Positions 55,256-64,000 of a DNA stretch of 64,000 bases are shown piece after piece. How positions within the stretch are numbered: position 1 is the first letter of the stretch; each line of letters begins with the position of its first letter. The notes beneath the pieces were generated by a model that did not search any database, was not told the origin of the DNA, and worked only from the letters and a program-made list of their open reading frames with translations. Origin of the DNA: JACXVD01 sp020446665 (lineage in GTDB: Bacteria > Pseudomonadota > Alphaproteobacteria > Sphingomonadales > Sphingomonadaceae); assembly GCA_041396905.1 (NCBI GenBank), contig JAWKXQ010000011.1, forward strand, positions 27,493 to 91,492, given 5' to 3'. The translations under genes were made by a program, and so were the position numbers.

Positions 55256-55284
55256 AAAAAGCCCCCTCTTTCGGGGAGGGCTTT
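55256..55284. terminator. hairpin after aminopeptidase P
   Basis: AAAGCCC and GGGCTTT close a stem with a GC-rich, slightly bulged inside and TTTC loop (55258-55284). A-run on the left and short T-run on the right make it usable from either side. Confidence 0.6.
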
Positions 55285-55357
55285 GAGATTGCGCCTGCTT
55301 GCGGGCCACCAAATGTTCCTGTAATGTTCCATGCGACTCGCAGCATGGAGAAGCATT

Positions 55358-55741
55358 ATGATTGGCTACGTTACACTCGGGACAAATGACCTTGCGGCGC
55401 ATGCGCCTTTCTATGACGCGATTGCGGCAGAGCTGGGTTATGGCCGGATGATGGAGTTTGACCAGTTCATCGCCTGGGGGCGGATGGATGATCCTGCCGC
55501 CGGTCTTGCCCTGTCAAAGCCATGGGACGGCGAAAAGGCGACGCATGGCAATGGCACGATGGTAGCGCTGGCTGCGAAGGATCCGGCGCAGGTGGACCGG
55601 CTTTATCGCATCGCGATGGATAATGGCGCACGCGACGAAGGGGCGCCTGGGCCACGCGGCGATGATGGTTTCTATGCCGCTTATTTCCGCGATCCGGATG
55701 GTAACAAGCTCAATGCTTTCTGCTATGCACCGCCCGCATGA
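55358..55741 (+). CDS. VOC/glyoxalase-like protein
   Basis: 127 aa from ATG 55358 (GGAG upstream). Vicinal-oxygen-chelate fold: GYVTLGTNDLAAHAPFYD, and the second half FRDPDGNKLNAFCY with the usual Glu/Asn metal site partly changed (N in place of E). Possible resistance or lactoylglutathione-lyase-like enzyme; substrate unknown. Overlaps the cupin gene by ATGA. Confidence 0.85.
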   Translation: MIGYVTLGTNDLAAHAPFYDAIAAELGYGRMMEFDQFIAWGRMDDPAAGLALSKPWDGEKATHGNGTMVALAAKDPAQVDRLYRIAMDNGARDEGAPGPRGDDGFYAAYFRDPDGNKLNAFCYAPPA

Positions 55742-56136
55742 GCAAAGACCCGCTGAACCTGTCGCAGAATTTCCTCCATCTCGGCCTCGGGGCCAAGTCA
55801 GAGGCGCAGCCACCCTTTAGCGGGATCGACTGGTACGAATCCTATACCGCCCGCCATGAAAAGGACGGGGCGGAGGGGCGGCTGGTGGCGCTGCATCGCT
55901 TCACGGGAGACTGGCCGGGCTGGGAAGTCCACCCGCATGGCAGCGAAGTGGTGATCTGCATTGCCGGTGAGATTGAGCTGGTGCAGGAAGTGGATGGGGC
56001 TGAGCGCAAGATCACGCTGGCCAAGGGGGATTATGCGATCAACCAGGCGGGTGTGTGGCACACGGCCAATGTCGCTGACGAGGCTGAGGTGCTGTTCATC
56101 ACTGCCGGGCTGGGAACGCTCCACCGCCCGCGCTGA
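55738..56136 (+). CDS. cupin-domain protein
   Basis: 132 aa. Cupin motif 1 WEVHPHGSEVVICIAGEIEL and motif 2 GDYAINQAGVWHTA give His/Glu metal ligands. A small single-domain cupin; enzymes and sensors both occur in the family. Translationally coupled to the VOC protein, suggesting a shared small-molecule substrate. Confidence 0.85.
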   Translation: MSKDPLNLSQNFLHLGLGAKSEAQPPFSGIDWYESYTARHEKDGAEGRLVALHRFTGDWPGWEVHPHGSEVVICIAGEIELVQEVDGAERKITLAKGDYAINQAGVWHTANVADEAEVLFITAGLGTLHRPR

Positions 56137-56337
56137 TTTGCTCTGCTGACTTGCGCTTTGATGAACGGGCAGGTCGGGCTGATACAAAGCGCGACAATTC
56201 TCCGGGAATCGGGCATAAAGCTGCGACAAGAGAGAGCTAGAACAAGGCCATGGGTTGCGGCGGTGCCAGCCAATTCCTCCCCCCTTCCGCTCCGGCACCG
56301 TCGCAGCCCTCCTTTTTCGAGAGATGGAGATTCCGAG

Positions 56338-57024
56338 ATGCGCAGATTGACTCTGACCCTTTCCGCTGCGGCCCTTGCTCTGGGCGGCGCCAGCGCGGCC
56401 TATGCTGACAATTACAAGGAGGGGAAGCGCGGCCCCGACGCAAATGGCGATGGGGTAGTGACCCTCGCTGAAATGAATGCCGGTGCATCGGAAATGTTCA
56501 CTCGCATGGATGTGAATGGCGACGGTGTGATCAATTCCGAAGATCGCGCCGCGCGCAAGGCGGAACGTTTCACTAAAATCGATACGAATAGTGACGGCGA
56601 AGTGAGCAAGGCCGAAATGGATGCCGCCCGCGCCGGACGCGAAGCAAAGCGCTTTGCCCGCCTCGACACCGATGGCAGTGGCGGTATTTCTCAGGCAGAA
56701 ATGGACGCAGCACGCGAGAAGATGGGCGAGCGGCGCGGCAAGCGCGGCGATCGTGCAGAACGCGGTGAGCGTGGCGAACGTGGTGAGCGCGGCAAGATGC
56801 GCGGTCGCGGCGGTCATGGCCCGGCCATGCTGATGCTCCGCATGGCGGACAAGGATGGCGACCAATCTGTCACCCGCGCGGAATTCGACGCTGCCGTGGC
56901 TCAGCATTTCGCTGACGTGGATGCCAACAAGGACGGCCAGATCAGCGCCGATGAGCGCCAGGCTGCGCACAAGGCGATGCGCGACAAGATGCGCCAGCGC
57001 CGCGGTGCGAAGGCCGAAGGCTGA
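56338..57024 (+). CDS. secreted EF-hand protein with six calcium-loop motifs
   Basis: 228 aa from ATG 56338; the 60-codon upstream extension is rejected because this start opens with a signal peptide (1-23, ending AYA). Six EF-loop sequences start at D34, D58, D82, D110, D171 and D195 (DANGDGVVTLAE, DVNGDGVINSED and so on). An Arg/Gly/Glu linker (ERGERGERGERG) splits loops 4 and 5. Expected to bind calcium in the periplasm. It lies 46 nt before a response regulator gene and is probably its target or partner. Confidence 0.85.
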   Translation: MRRLTLTLSAAALALGGASAAYADNYKEGKRGPDANGDGVVTLAEMNAGASEMFTRMDVNGDGVINSEDRAARKAERFTKIDTNSDGEVSKAEMDAARAGREAKRFARLDTDGSGGISQAEMDAAREKMGERRGKRGDRAERGERGERGERGKMRGRGGHGPAMLMLRMADKDGDQSVTRAEFDAAVAQHFADVDANKDGQISADERQAAHKAMRDKMRQRRGAKAEG

Positions 57025-57070
57025 GCTCCCGGCTTGATCGGTTGCCGCAAGCTGGCCTAGGCGCTGGACG

Positions 57071-57805
57071 ATGAGTGAGACCACCCCTGTCAGCCTGCTG
57101 CTGGTCGATGACGAACCAAGCCTGCGCGAACCCCTGGCCGAATATCTTTCCGGTCAGGGGTTCGTCACGCGCGAAGCAGGCAATGCAGCGGCTGCGCGTA
57201 CTGCCCTGCTCGACTTCCAGCCCGACCTTGTCCTGCTCGACATCATGATGCCGGGCGAGGACGGTCTGTCGCTCTGCCGCCACCTTATCGAAGCCAGGGG
57301 TTTGCCGGTTATCCTGCTGACCGCCAGAGGCGAAGCGACCGATCGCATCATCGGGCTGGAAATCGGCGCGGATGATTATGTCGTCAAACCGTTCGAGCCG
57401 CGCGAGCTGGTGGCCCGCATTCGCTCTGTCCTGCGTCGCGCACAGCGCCCGGCCCCGGCGGCAGAGGAAACCGCCCTGTATGAATTCGAAGGCTGGCAGC
57501 TCGATCCGCTTAAACAACGCCTGACCGATCCAGATGGCGCGGTAGTTGCCATGTCCACGGCGGAATTTCGCCTGCTCAAGGCGTTTCTCGATCACCCCCG
57601 CCAAGTGCTCGACCGGGATCGGCTGCTCGACATGGTGCAGGGTCGCGAAGCCCATCTGTTCGACCGGGCCGTCGATAATCAGGTCAGCCGTCTTCGCCGC
57701 AAGATCGAAGCAGATCGCAGCGATCCACAATTGATCCTGACCGTGCGCGGTGGCGGCTATCGCTTTGCCGCCGATGTCCGCCGCGTCGCTTCAGAGCGAG
57801 GCTGA
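57071..57805 (+). CDS. OmpR/PhoB-family response regulator
   Basis: 244 aa. Receiver with DDEP, phospho-acceptor Asp57 in LLDIMMPG, Thr in LLTARG and Lys in KPF; winged-helix DNA-binding domain at residues 135-235 ending VRGGGYRF. Stands between the EF-hand gene and its cognate kinase, 6 nt ahead of the latter. Targets unknown; autoregulation of the set is likely. Confidence 0.94.
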   Translation: MSETTPVSLLLVDDEPSLREPLAEYLSGQGFVTREAGNAAAARTALLDFQPDLVLLDIMMPGEDGLSLCRHLIEARGLPVILLTARGEATDRIIGLEIGADDYVVKPFEPRELVARIRSVLRRAQRPAPAAEETALYEFEGWQLDPLKQRLTDPDGAVVAMSTAEFRLLKAFLDHPRQVLDRDRLLDMVQGREAHLFDRAVDNQVSRLRRKIEADRSDPQLILTVRGGGYRFAADVRRVASERG

Positions 57806-57811
57806 CTGGCG

Positions 57812-59194
57812 ATGCGCCTGATGCCCCGAAGCCTGCTTGGCCAGATGCTGCTGATCGTGGCGCTGGCGCTGCTGGTGGCTCAGGCCCTTGCCGGTGTGCT
57901 GCTGTGGCGTGCAGGCGAGCGTGCTCGCGAGGGGATGCTGCTCAACACGGTCGCTTTCCGCTTTGTTGCCGGGGAACTGCGCGAACCCCGGCGCGAGCTG
58001 GAAGAGCGGGATGAAGGCCGCGATGAAGACCGGCGCGAAGGTCGGCGCTATCGCCTGCGCTATCTCGAAACCCTCCCACCGATCATGCAATCCATGCGGG
58101 ACCAGCGGCGCGAAGCGGCGCTGCGCGAAATCCTGCTGGAAGAAGATGTCGCTGTGCAGGAACTGGTCGTGGCGACCATCCGCCGCGACAGTGACCCCTT
58201 GCGCGGCCCGCGAGAGGGCGGCCGGGGCGATGACTTGCGGCCAGACGGGCAGGCGTCACGTATTGTGCTGGCGGCGCTGCGCCGCGATGCGCGGGGGCCG
58301 TGGCTGGTTACGCGCGTGGTCGAACGCCCGCGGGAGCGCGGTTTCCTGAGCGGGATCGTGATCCAGACGCTCATTACCTATCTCGTGCTGGTGGGCTTGC
58401 TGGCTCTGCTGCTGCGCCGGGTCACGCGCCCGCTGGCCAAACTGGCGCAGCGGATCGAGCATTTCGGTGCCACGCGCGATGCCGGCGGGCAGATCGCGCC
58501 CGATGGTCCGGAAGATATTCGCACACTGATCGCAGCGCATAATGCGCTGGAGACCCGGATAGCCGCATTGCTGGACGAGAAAGACGTCATGCTCGGTGCC
58601 ATCGGGCATGATCTCAAGACCCCGCTGGCCGCCTTGCGCGTGCGGATTGAATCCGTTCCGGATGACAATCAGCGGGCCAAAATGGCGGCGACGATCGAGG
58701 AAATCACCGCCTCGCTGGATGACATTCTCACGCTCGCGCGGATCGGCAAGGGCGATGGCCCGTCGGAAAATGCCGAATTGACAGCGCTGGCCGCCAGCGT
58801 GGTCGAGGAATTCGAGGATATGGGCGAGCCGGTGACGCTGGCCGATTCTCCGCGTCTTGCCGCCCCCGTACATCTCACATGGCTCAAACGCGCGCTGCGC
58901 AATCTCGTCTCCAACGCAGTACGCTATGGCGGATCGGCTGAGGTCAGCGCTAGCCGCGACGGGGGGATGGCTGTGCTGGCAGTGGAAGATCACGGCCCCG
59001 GCATCCCCGAAGGCCGCATCGATGCCATGATGGAGCCCTTTGCGCGCGGCGAGGCCTCGCGCAACCGGACAACCGGCGGGGCCGGCCTCGGGCTGGCCAT
59101 CGCCCGCGCCATCGCTGACCAGCATCGCGGGGTGCTGGTGCTCAGCAATCGTCCGGAAGGCGGGTTGCGCGCGGAGTTGCGCCTGCCGCTCTAA
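57812..59194 (+). CDS. membrane sensor histidine kinase
   Basis: 460 aa. Helices at about 9-29 and 188-206 flank a periplasmic domain very rich in Arg, Glu and Asp (RRELEERDEGRDEDRREGRR), HAMP follows, then H-box GAIGHDLKTPLAALR with His266, N-box NLVSNAVRYGG, and G-boxes DHGPGIPEG, GAGLGLAIA. Charged sensor plus the neighbouring EF-hand protein suggest a cation or envelope-charge signal (inference). Stop overlaps the stop of the opposing frameshifted tail. Confidence 0.93.
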   Translation: MRLMPRSLLGQMLLIVALALLVAQALAGVLLWRAGERAREGMLLNTVAFRFVAGELREPRRELEERDEGRDEDRREGRRYRLRYLETLPPIMQSMRDQRREAALREILLEEDVAVQELVVATIRRDSDPLRGPREGGRGDDLRPDGQASRIVLAALRRDARGPWLVTRVVERPRERGFLSGIVIQTLITYLVLVGLLALLLRRVTRPLAKLAQRIEHFGATRDAGGQIAPDGPEDIRTLIAAHNALETRIAALLDEKDVMLGAIGHDLKTPLAALRVRIESVPDDNQRAKMAATIEEITASLDDILTLARIGKGDGPSENAELTALAASVVEEFEDMGEPVTLADSPRLAAPVHLTWLKRALRNLVSNAVRYGGSAEVSASRDGGMAVLAVEDHGPGIPEGRIDAMMEPFARGEASRNRTTGGAGLGLAIARAIADQHRGVLVLSNRPEGGLRAELRLPL

Positions 59195-59597
59195 CGCATC
59201 AGCCCGCCAATCAGGTTCCGCGCGAACCGACCCATGCCCGGTATACCGATAGCCTTGCCGATTTCATCCGCCACTGTGCCCGCCGCGCTGCTGGCAGCCG
59301 TGGCGGTGGGGTTGGCGCGGCTCTTCTTGCCCTGCAGCTGCTGGCGATTGACCTGGCGCTGGCAGCAGCAGCACCTGCCGGGCCTTGGCCGCTTTCCCGG
59401 CGAGGCAATCCACGGATGTGGATTTACGCTCGCGCTGCACTTCTTCCTCGCCCTTTTCCTCGACTTCCTCAGCCGTGGCGGCAGACGACCATTTTCTGTA
59501 TGATGATTTCTCTGCGCTTTCCCGGTCCACCGCTTCGTCATATTTGCCCTCCAACGACTGATCGACAATGATCGCCCGTCTCTTTGGGCGTACCGGG
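59191..59597 (-). pseudogene. out-of-frame C-terminal remnant of the HerA-like ATPase
   Basis: After the TGA at 59600-59598 the expected downstream family sequence continues in other frames: GKYDEAVDRESAEK (about 59545-59510) in one, and TVADEIGKAIG to FARNLIGGLMR with a TAG at 59193-59191 in another. Removing one T just after the last Leu codon reopens the first frame; a second shift is needed near 59370. Real decay or assembly error cannot be told apart here. Confidence 0.7.
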
Positions 59598-60773
59598 TCA
59601 CAGCCGACTGCGCGGCGGCTTGATCAGGGTGCGCTGCACGACGGACGGCGCGCCGTCTTCCATCAGCGTGGAAACCAGCGCTTCACCCACCCGCAATTCC
59701 GTGATCGCCTGTTCCACATCGAGATCAGGATTGATGCGGAATGTGTCCGCCGCGGCCTTGATCGCCTTCTTGTCGCGCGGGGTGAAGGCGCGCAGGGCAT
59801 GCTGCACGCGGTTGCCCAGCTGCCCGGCAACGTCTTCTGGAATGTCGATCGGGTTCTGCGTGACGAAATAGACGCCCACACCCTTTGAGCGGATCAGCCG
59901 CACGACCTGTTCGATCTTCTCTTCCAGCGCCTTGGGCGCATCATCGAACAGCAGGTGCGCTTCATCGAAGAAGAACACCAGCTTGGGCTTTTCCGGGTCG
60001 CCCACTTCCGGCAGTGTTTCGAACAATTCGGCCAGCAGCCACAGCAAGAATGTGGCGTAAAGCTTGGGGCTGCGCATCAATTTGTCGGCCGCCAGCACAT
60101 TAATATAGCCGCGCCCTTGCTCATCGCATTTGATGAAATCCTCGATCTCCAGAGCGGGTTCGCCAAAAAAGCGATCCGCGCCCTGGCTTTCGAAAGACAG
60201 CAACTGCCGCTGGATCGCGCCGATGCTGGCCTTGGTCACATTGCCATATTTCGCGCTCAGCTCGCTTGCATGTTCCGCGGTATAGGCGAGCATGGATTGC
60301 AAATCGCCCAGATCGAGCAGCAGCATGCCCTCTTCATCGGCAAAGCGGAAGACGATGTTGAGGACGCCTTCCTGCGTATCGTTGAGATCGAGCAGCCGGG
60401 CGAGCAGCAGCGGGCCCATTTCCGATATGGTGGTACGGATCGGATGGCCTTGTTCGCCATAGAGATCCCAGAAAATAGCCGGATTGTCGGAATAGGCATA
60501 ATCCGACATGCCCAGTTCCTTCGCCCGCCCTTCCAGCTTGTCAGCGTGCTTGAAGGTGGGAGACCCCGCCATGGAGATACCGGCAAGGTCGCTTTTCACA
60601 TCAGCCACGAAGACCGGAACACCCACAGCGGAAAAGCTTTCCGCCAGCCCCTGCAATGTCACTGTCTTACCGGTGCCGGTGGCGCCTGCAATCAGGCCGT
60701 GCCGGTTGGCCCGTGACAGGTTGAGGTTCTGCTTTTCGCCATTCTCGGCCAGGCCAAGGAAGATCTCGCTCAT
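59598..60773 (-). CDS. HerA-like/DUF853 ATPase, C-terminally truncated by frameshift
   Basis: 391 codons. FtsK/HerA-type P-loop GATGTGKT at residues 30-37, Walker B LVFFFDEAHLLF, and VYFVTQNPIDIPEDV (sensor). Related to E. coli YjgR, of unknown function. The ATPase core is complete; the family's charged C-terminal tail is displaced to other frames (see 59191-59597), leaving an early stop after PPRSRL. A sequencing error is a realistic alternative. Confidence 0.85.
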   Translation of the reverse strand: MSEIFLGLAENGEKQNLNLSRANRHGLIAGATGTGKTVTLQGLAESFSAVGVPVFVADVKSDLAGISMAGSPTFKHADKLEGRAKELGMSDYAYSDNPAIFWDLYGEQGHPIRTTISEMGPLLLARLLDLNDTQEGVLNIVFRFADEEGMLLLDLGDLQSMLAYTAEHASELSAKYGNVTKASIGAIQRQLLSFESQGADRFFGEPALEIEDFIKCDEQGRGYINVLAADKLMRSPKLYATFLLWLLAELFETLPEVGDPEKPKLVFFFDEAHLLFDDAPKALEEKIEQVVRLIRSKGVGVYFVTQNPIDIPEDVAGQLGNRVQHALRAFTPRDKKAIKAAADTFRINPDLDVEQAITELRVGEALVSTLMEDGAPSVVQRTLIKPPRSRL

Positions 60774-60887
60774 TCGGGGTGGTCCCTGTTGTCAGTGTGA
60801 TGTTTGCGACGTCGCTGCTTAGTGGCGCAGCAAGGCTGGCGCGGTCAAGCACTCGACTTGTGCGACGAGTTGGCTAAGGCGGTTGCG

Positions 60888-62678
60888 ATGGCGATGCGCG
60901 AACCTTTTGTCTTGCTGGATGATGCCCGGACCGACCGGCCTGCGGACGGGCAATATTTTGCCGCCGGAGCAGATTTTGTCGCGCGGCGGGCAGAGGATGC
61001 GCGCGTGCTGGCAGAGGCGGATGCAGCGCGCGCGAAAACGGGCCATACGCTGGCGGGCTATATCGCCTATGAGGCAGGGCTGGCGCTGGAGCCGAAATTG
61101 CAGCCGTTGGCCGATGCGCGCAGCGGCGCAGGTGGCCCGCTGGTCTGGCTTGGCCTGTTTGCAGAGCATGAGACGATTCCTGCCAGCCAAATGGAAGGCT
61201 GGCTGGCGGCGCGCTCGCAAGGTGACGCTGCGATAGGTCCGCTATCCCCGCAGCTTTCAACCGGTGGCTATGTCCATGCATTCGAGACGTTGCAGGAAGC
61301 GATCCGTGCGGGCGACATTTATCAGGCGAATCTGACTTTCCCTCTCTCCGGCGGTTTTTCCGGCGATCCGCTGTCGCTGTTTGCGCGGATGCGCCCGGCG
61401 AGCAATGCGGGCTATGGCGCGTTGGTGTTTGACGGCTCTCATTGGCTGCTCAGCCTTTCGCCAGAGCTGTTTTTCCGGCTGCAAGGTGATGATGCCAAGG
61501 TCAAGCCGATGAAGGGCACCCGCCCGCGTGGCCGGGATGACGCGGAAGACCGCGCCTTTGCCGAAGAACTGGCGGCTTCGGTCAAGGATAAGGCGGAAAA
61601 TCTGATGATCGTTGACCTGATGCGCAATGATCTGAGCCGCGTGGCGCAGCCGGGCAGTGTTAAGGTGGACAATCCCTTCGCTGTAGAGAGCTATCCGACG
61701 GTGCATCAGATGGTCTCTTCGGTGCGCGCGCAATTGCAGCCGGGGCGGGGCGCGGCTGACCTTGTCCGCGCAATCTTCCCCTGCGGTTCGATCACTGGCG
61801 CGCCCAAGATCCGGGCGATGGAACTGATTGATCAAGTCGAGCGCGATGCACGCGGCCCCTATTGCGGCGCGATTGGCCGGATCGACGGCAATGGCGATGC
61901 GGCCTTCAATGTGGCGATCCGCACCATCCGGCTGACCGAGATTGAGAATGGCCGGGGCAAGGCGGTGCTGGGGGTCGGTTCGGCCATCGTCGCCGATAGC
62001 GAGGCGCTGCCTGAATGGCGCGAATGCATAGTGAAGGGTGATTTTGCCCGGCGCGGCGCGGCGGCTTTCGATCTGATCGAGACGATGCGGTTTGATCCCG
62101 AGGCGGGGATAGGCTTGCTTGAACTACATCTGGAGCGGATGAAAGCGAGTGCCGAGGAACTGGGCTTCGCCTTCGATCGCCATGCCACACGCAATCAGAT
62201 TCAGGCTCTGTGTTTCGAGCTGGAAGCGCCAGCCAAATTGCGCCTGTTGCTGGCGCGTAGCGGGGCGATTGCGCTGGAGACATCGCCGCTGCCCGCTGCG
62301 CCTGAGGACCCGCTGCGCTGCATCGCCTTGCCGCTGCCGGTGGATGAAGGCGATTGGCGGCTGCGCCACAAGACCAGCGACCGCGCTTTTTACGAGGCGG
62401 CGCTGGATGTGGCCAAAGCGGAAGGCGAGCAAGAGGCGCTGCTGTTGCGCGGTGACGGTCTGCTGACCGAAGGCAGCTTTACCAGTATCTTTGTCGAACG
62501 CGATGGCACTTTGCTGACCCCGCCTGCACGGTTGGGCCTGCTGCCCGGTGTTCTGCGGCGATCCCTGCTGGAAGCTGGCCGCGCGCAAGAGGCGGATTTG
62601 CGGCTGGAGGATCTCACCAATGGTTTCTGGCTCGGCAATGCCGTGCGCGGTTTGATGAAAGCGGAACTGGCCCTGTGA
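60888..62678 (+). CDS. pabB: aminodeoxychorismate synthase I fused to aminodeoxychorismate lyase
   Basis: 596 aa from ATG 60888 (ATG 60894 also possible). Residues 1-370 are PabB: KPMKGTRPRG, SLSPELFFR, FPCGSITGAPKIRAMELI, the chorismate and magnesium site. Residues 390-596 are a class IV PLP aminotransferase-fold lyase (PabC) with LLTEGSFTSIFVERDG; the pyridoxal Lys is in RLRHKTSDR. Together they make p-aminobenzoate for folate from chorismate; the glutaminase PabA is not in the window. Stop overlaps the next GTG start. Confidence 0.92.
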   Translation: MAMREPFVLLDDARTDRPADGQYFAAGADFVARRAEDARVLAEADAARAKTGHTLAGYIAYEAGLALEPKLQPLADARSGAGGPLVWLGLFAEHETIPASQMEGWLAARSQGDAAIGPLSPQLSTGGYVHAFETLQEAIRAGDIYQANLTFPLSGGFSGDPLSLFARMRPASNAGYGALVFDGSHWLLSLSPELFFRLQGDDAKVKPMKGTRPRGRDDAEDRAFAEELAASVKDKAENLMIVDLMRNDLSRVAQPGSVKVDNPFAVESYPTVHQMVSSVRAQLQPGRGAADLVRAIFPCGSITGAPKIRAMELIDQVERDARGPYCGAIGRIDGNGDAAFNVAIRTIRLTEIENGRGKAVLGVGSAIVADSEALPEWRECIVKGDFARRGAAAFDLIETMRFDPEAGIGLLELHLERMKASAEELGFAFDRHATRNQIQALCFELEAPAKLRLLLARSGAIALETSPLPAAPEDPLRCIALPLPVDEGDWRLRHKTSDRAFYEAALDVAKAEGEQEALLLRGDGLLTEGSFTSIFVERDGTLLTPPARLGLLPGVLRRSLLEAGRAQEADLRLEDLTNGFWLGNAVRGLMKAELAL

Positions 62679-63838
62679 TTTCCGAAGCGCTCTCCCGCAT
62701 CCAGCCTTCACGCACTATGGCGATGACGGATCGTGCCACGGAACTGCGCGCAGAGGGCAAGGACATTATCTCGCTTTCGGTCGGCGAACCGGATTTTGCA
62801 ACGCCGCCCCATGTGCTCGCCGCTGCCCATGCTGCGCTCGATGCGGGCGATACGAAATATACGCCGGTGGGCGGCACCATGGCGCTGAAGCAAGCCGCCG
62901 CACTGCATTTCGCGCGTGATCTGGGGATCGAAACCGTGCCGGAGCGGGTTATTGTCGGGTCAGGCGGCAAGCAATGCATTTTTCATGCGCTGGCGGCGAC
63001 GCTGAGTGCTGGCGACGAAGTGATCGTGCCTTCGCCCTGGTGGGTCTCCTATCCGCAGATCATCCGCTATTGCGGGGCGCAGGTGGTGCCGCTGGTCACC
63101 CATGCGAAGAACAATTTTCGCTTTTCGGCGGGCGATCTCGAATCGCTGATCACGCCGCGAACCAACTGGCTGATGCTCAATTCACCCGGCAATCCAACCG
63201 GCGCGGTCTATCCGGCCGAGATGCTGCTGGCACTGGGCGAGGTGCTACGCCGCCATCCGCGCGTGCTGGTGATGAGCGATGATATCTACGCGCCGCTCAA
63301 TTATACGGGCGAGCGCCATGCCACGCTGGCTAATCTCTGCCCGGACCTTGCTGACCGTATCCTGACCATTTCCGGCGTATCGAAAAGCCATGCGATGACA
63401 GGCTTCCGCATTGGAGTCGCCACCGGGCCGGCGGAGCTGATCGGCGCGATGCAACGGCTGCAATCGCACAGCTCAGGCAATCCCTGCTCGATCAGCCAGG
63501 CGGCAGCGGTGGCGGCTTTCACTGGCCCGCAGGATTTCCTCTCCGACTGGCGCGAGATTTTCCGCGCGCGGCGGGACATGGTGGTGAGTGCGATCAATGC
63601 CGTGCCTGGGCTTTCCACCCCGGTGCCTGATGGCGCCTTTTACTGTTTCGTCGATGCAGCCCCGCTGATGGAGCGGTTCGGCGATGATGAAGCACTGGCG
63701 ATGCATTTGCTCGATCATGGTGTCGCGATTGTCGCAGCCAGTGCATTTGGCGGGAAAGATGGCTTCCGCATCAGCTTCGCGCTGGGCGAGGACAAGCTGG
63801 CAGAGGCCATGCGCCGGATCGCAGAAGCGCTGGCATGA
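62675..63838 (+). CDS. class I PLP-dependent aminotransferase (AspC-like)
   Basis: 387 aa, GTG start in GTGA overlap. PLP Lys237 in ISGVSKSHAMTGFRIG, LNSPGNPTGAVYP, SDDIYAPLNY and Arg at FRISFALG. Family of aspartate or aromatic aminotransferases. Coupling to the pabBC fusion is probably a shared transcript only. Its own stop overlaps the RluA-type gene (ATGA). Confidence 0.92.
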   Translation: MISEALSRIQPSRTMAMTDRATELRAEGKDIISLSVGEPDFATPPHVLAAAHAALDAGDTKYTPVGGTMALKQAAALHFARDLGIETVPERVIVGSGGKQCIFHALAATLSAGDEVIVPSPWWVSYPQIIRYCGAQVVPLVTHAKNNFRFSAGDLESLITPRTNWLMLNSPGNPTGAVYPAEMLLALGEVLRRHPRVLVMSDDIYAPLNYTGERHATLANLCPDLADRILTISGVSKSHAMTGFRIGVATGPAELIGAMQRLQSHSSGNPCSISQAAAVAAFTGPQDFLSDWREIFRARRDMVVSAINAVPGLSTPVPDGAFYCFVDAAPLMERFGDDEALAMHLLDHGVAIVAASAFGGKDGFRISFALGEDKLAEAMRRIAEALA

Positions 63839-64000
63839 CCACGATCCCGATCCTCTATGAAGATGGCGAAGCGCTGGTGATCGACAAGCCGGGGGGCCTG
63901 CCAATTGAGCAGCCGCGCCGGGGCGGGCCATCGCTGGATGATTATCTCGACGAATTGAAGCTGGGTTTCCAGCGGCCACCTTTGCCAGTGCATCGGCTCG
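63835..64000 (+). CDS. RluA-family pseudouridine synthase, 5' end only
   Basis: 55 codons visible to the window edge. ILYEDGEALVIDKPGGLPI and the closing VHRL (start of the HRLD catalytic motif) identify the family, which isomerises uridines in rRNA or tRNA. Overlaps the aminotransferase stop by 4 bp. Confidence 0.85.
   Translation, partial: MTTIPILYEDGEALVIDKPGGLPIEQPRRGGPSLDDYLDELKLGFQRPPLPVHRL

Noticed and set aside
56158..56337. 60-codon N-terminal extension of the EF-hand protein
   Set aside because: It would bury the signal peptide; ATG 56338 gives a clean exported start.

Overview
The window is GC-rich, densely coded alphaproteobacterial chromosome. The gene content fits a sphingomonad, probably Erythrobacteraceae: HTH/DUF4019 and DUF3576 proteins, DUF455, MidA-like and HupE/UreJ proteins, leuS-lptE-holA order, and an exopolysaccharide (EPS) locus with a WcaI-type glycosyltransferase. 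No rRNA is present, so this placement is inference. I found no tRNA, CRISPR array or complete insertion sequence. Many genes overlap by ATGA, GTGA or TTGA.

Layout. 1-9.1 kb: a truncated M28 peptidase diverges from glnE, then a peroxiredoxin, a DUF455 protein, an exported M23 peptidase, galU (-) and murA. 9.1-13.5 kb: small regulators (ribbon-helix-helix, PilZ, and a LuxR-type HTH separated by one in-frame TAG from a DUF4019 membrane protein), phaB, an exported unknown and a DUF3576 lipoprotein. 13.5-17.5 kb: leuS, lptE, holA. 17.6-27.2 kb: the EPS locus with a priming sugar transferase, WcaI-type glycosyltransferase, polymerase/ligase-like membrane protein, another family-4 glycosyltransferase, a small beta protein plus SGNH hydrolase pair resembling phage or gene-transfer-agent head-spike proteins, and two GT2 enzymes. 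27.3-37.2 kb, all minus: ftsH; a DUF3604/PpiC/HupE envelope set; then lgt, midA-like, acyltransferase, DUF1295 and a DsbA-like protein in one tight run. 37.4-42.2 kb: an acyl-CoA ligase-like gene, glnD and a small WYL-like gene.

42.2-47.9 kb is the most repeat-rich part. A 271-bp inverted-repeat element (MITE-like, TA at both ends) lies exactly between two convergent genes and supplies both of their stop codons. After yggS, a thiamine-phosphate-synthase-like gene and ftsK comes an accessory island with an AT-rich two-helix membrane peptide, a RelE/HigB-like toxin with HTH antitoxin, a 77-bp direct repeat and a 19-bp inverted repeat at its borders.

47.9-64 kb: ald, a membrane diguanylate cyclase, thioesterase, S9 oligopeptidase, aminopeptidase P, a glyoxalase-like and a cupin protein, a six-loop EF-hand secreted protein directly before an OmpR/histidine-kinase pair, a HerA-like ATPase whose tail is frameshifted, a pabB-pabC fusion, a class I aminotransferase and the start of an RluA-type pseudouridine synthase.

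How they work together: glnE and glnD are the two covalent modifiers of the nitrogen-control cascade; galU, murA, lgt, lptE, ftsK, ftsH and M23 serve envelope growth; galU can supply UDP-glucose to the EPS locus. The best candidate for something undescribed is the spike-like pair embedded in the EPS locus under what looks like its own operator.
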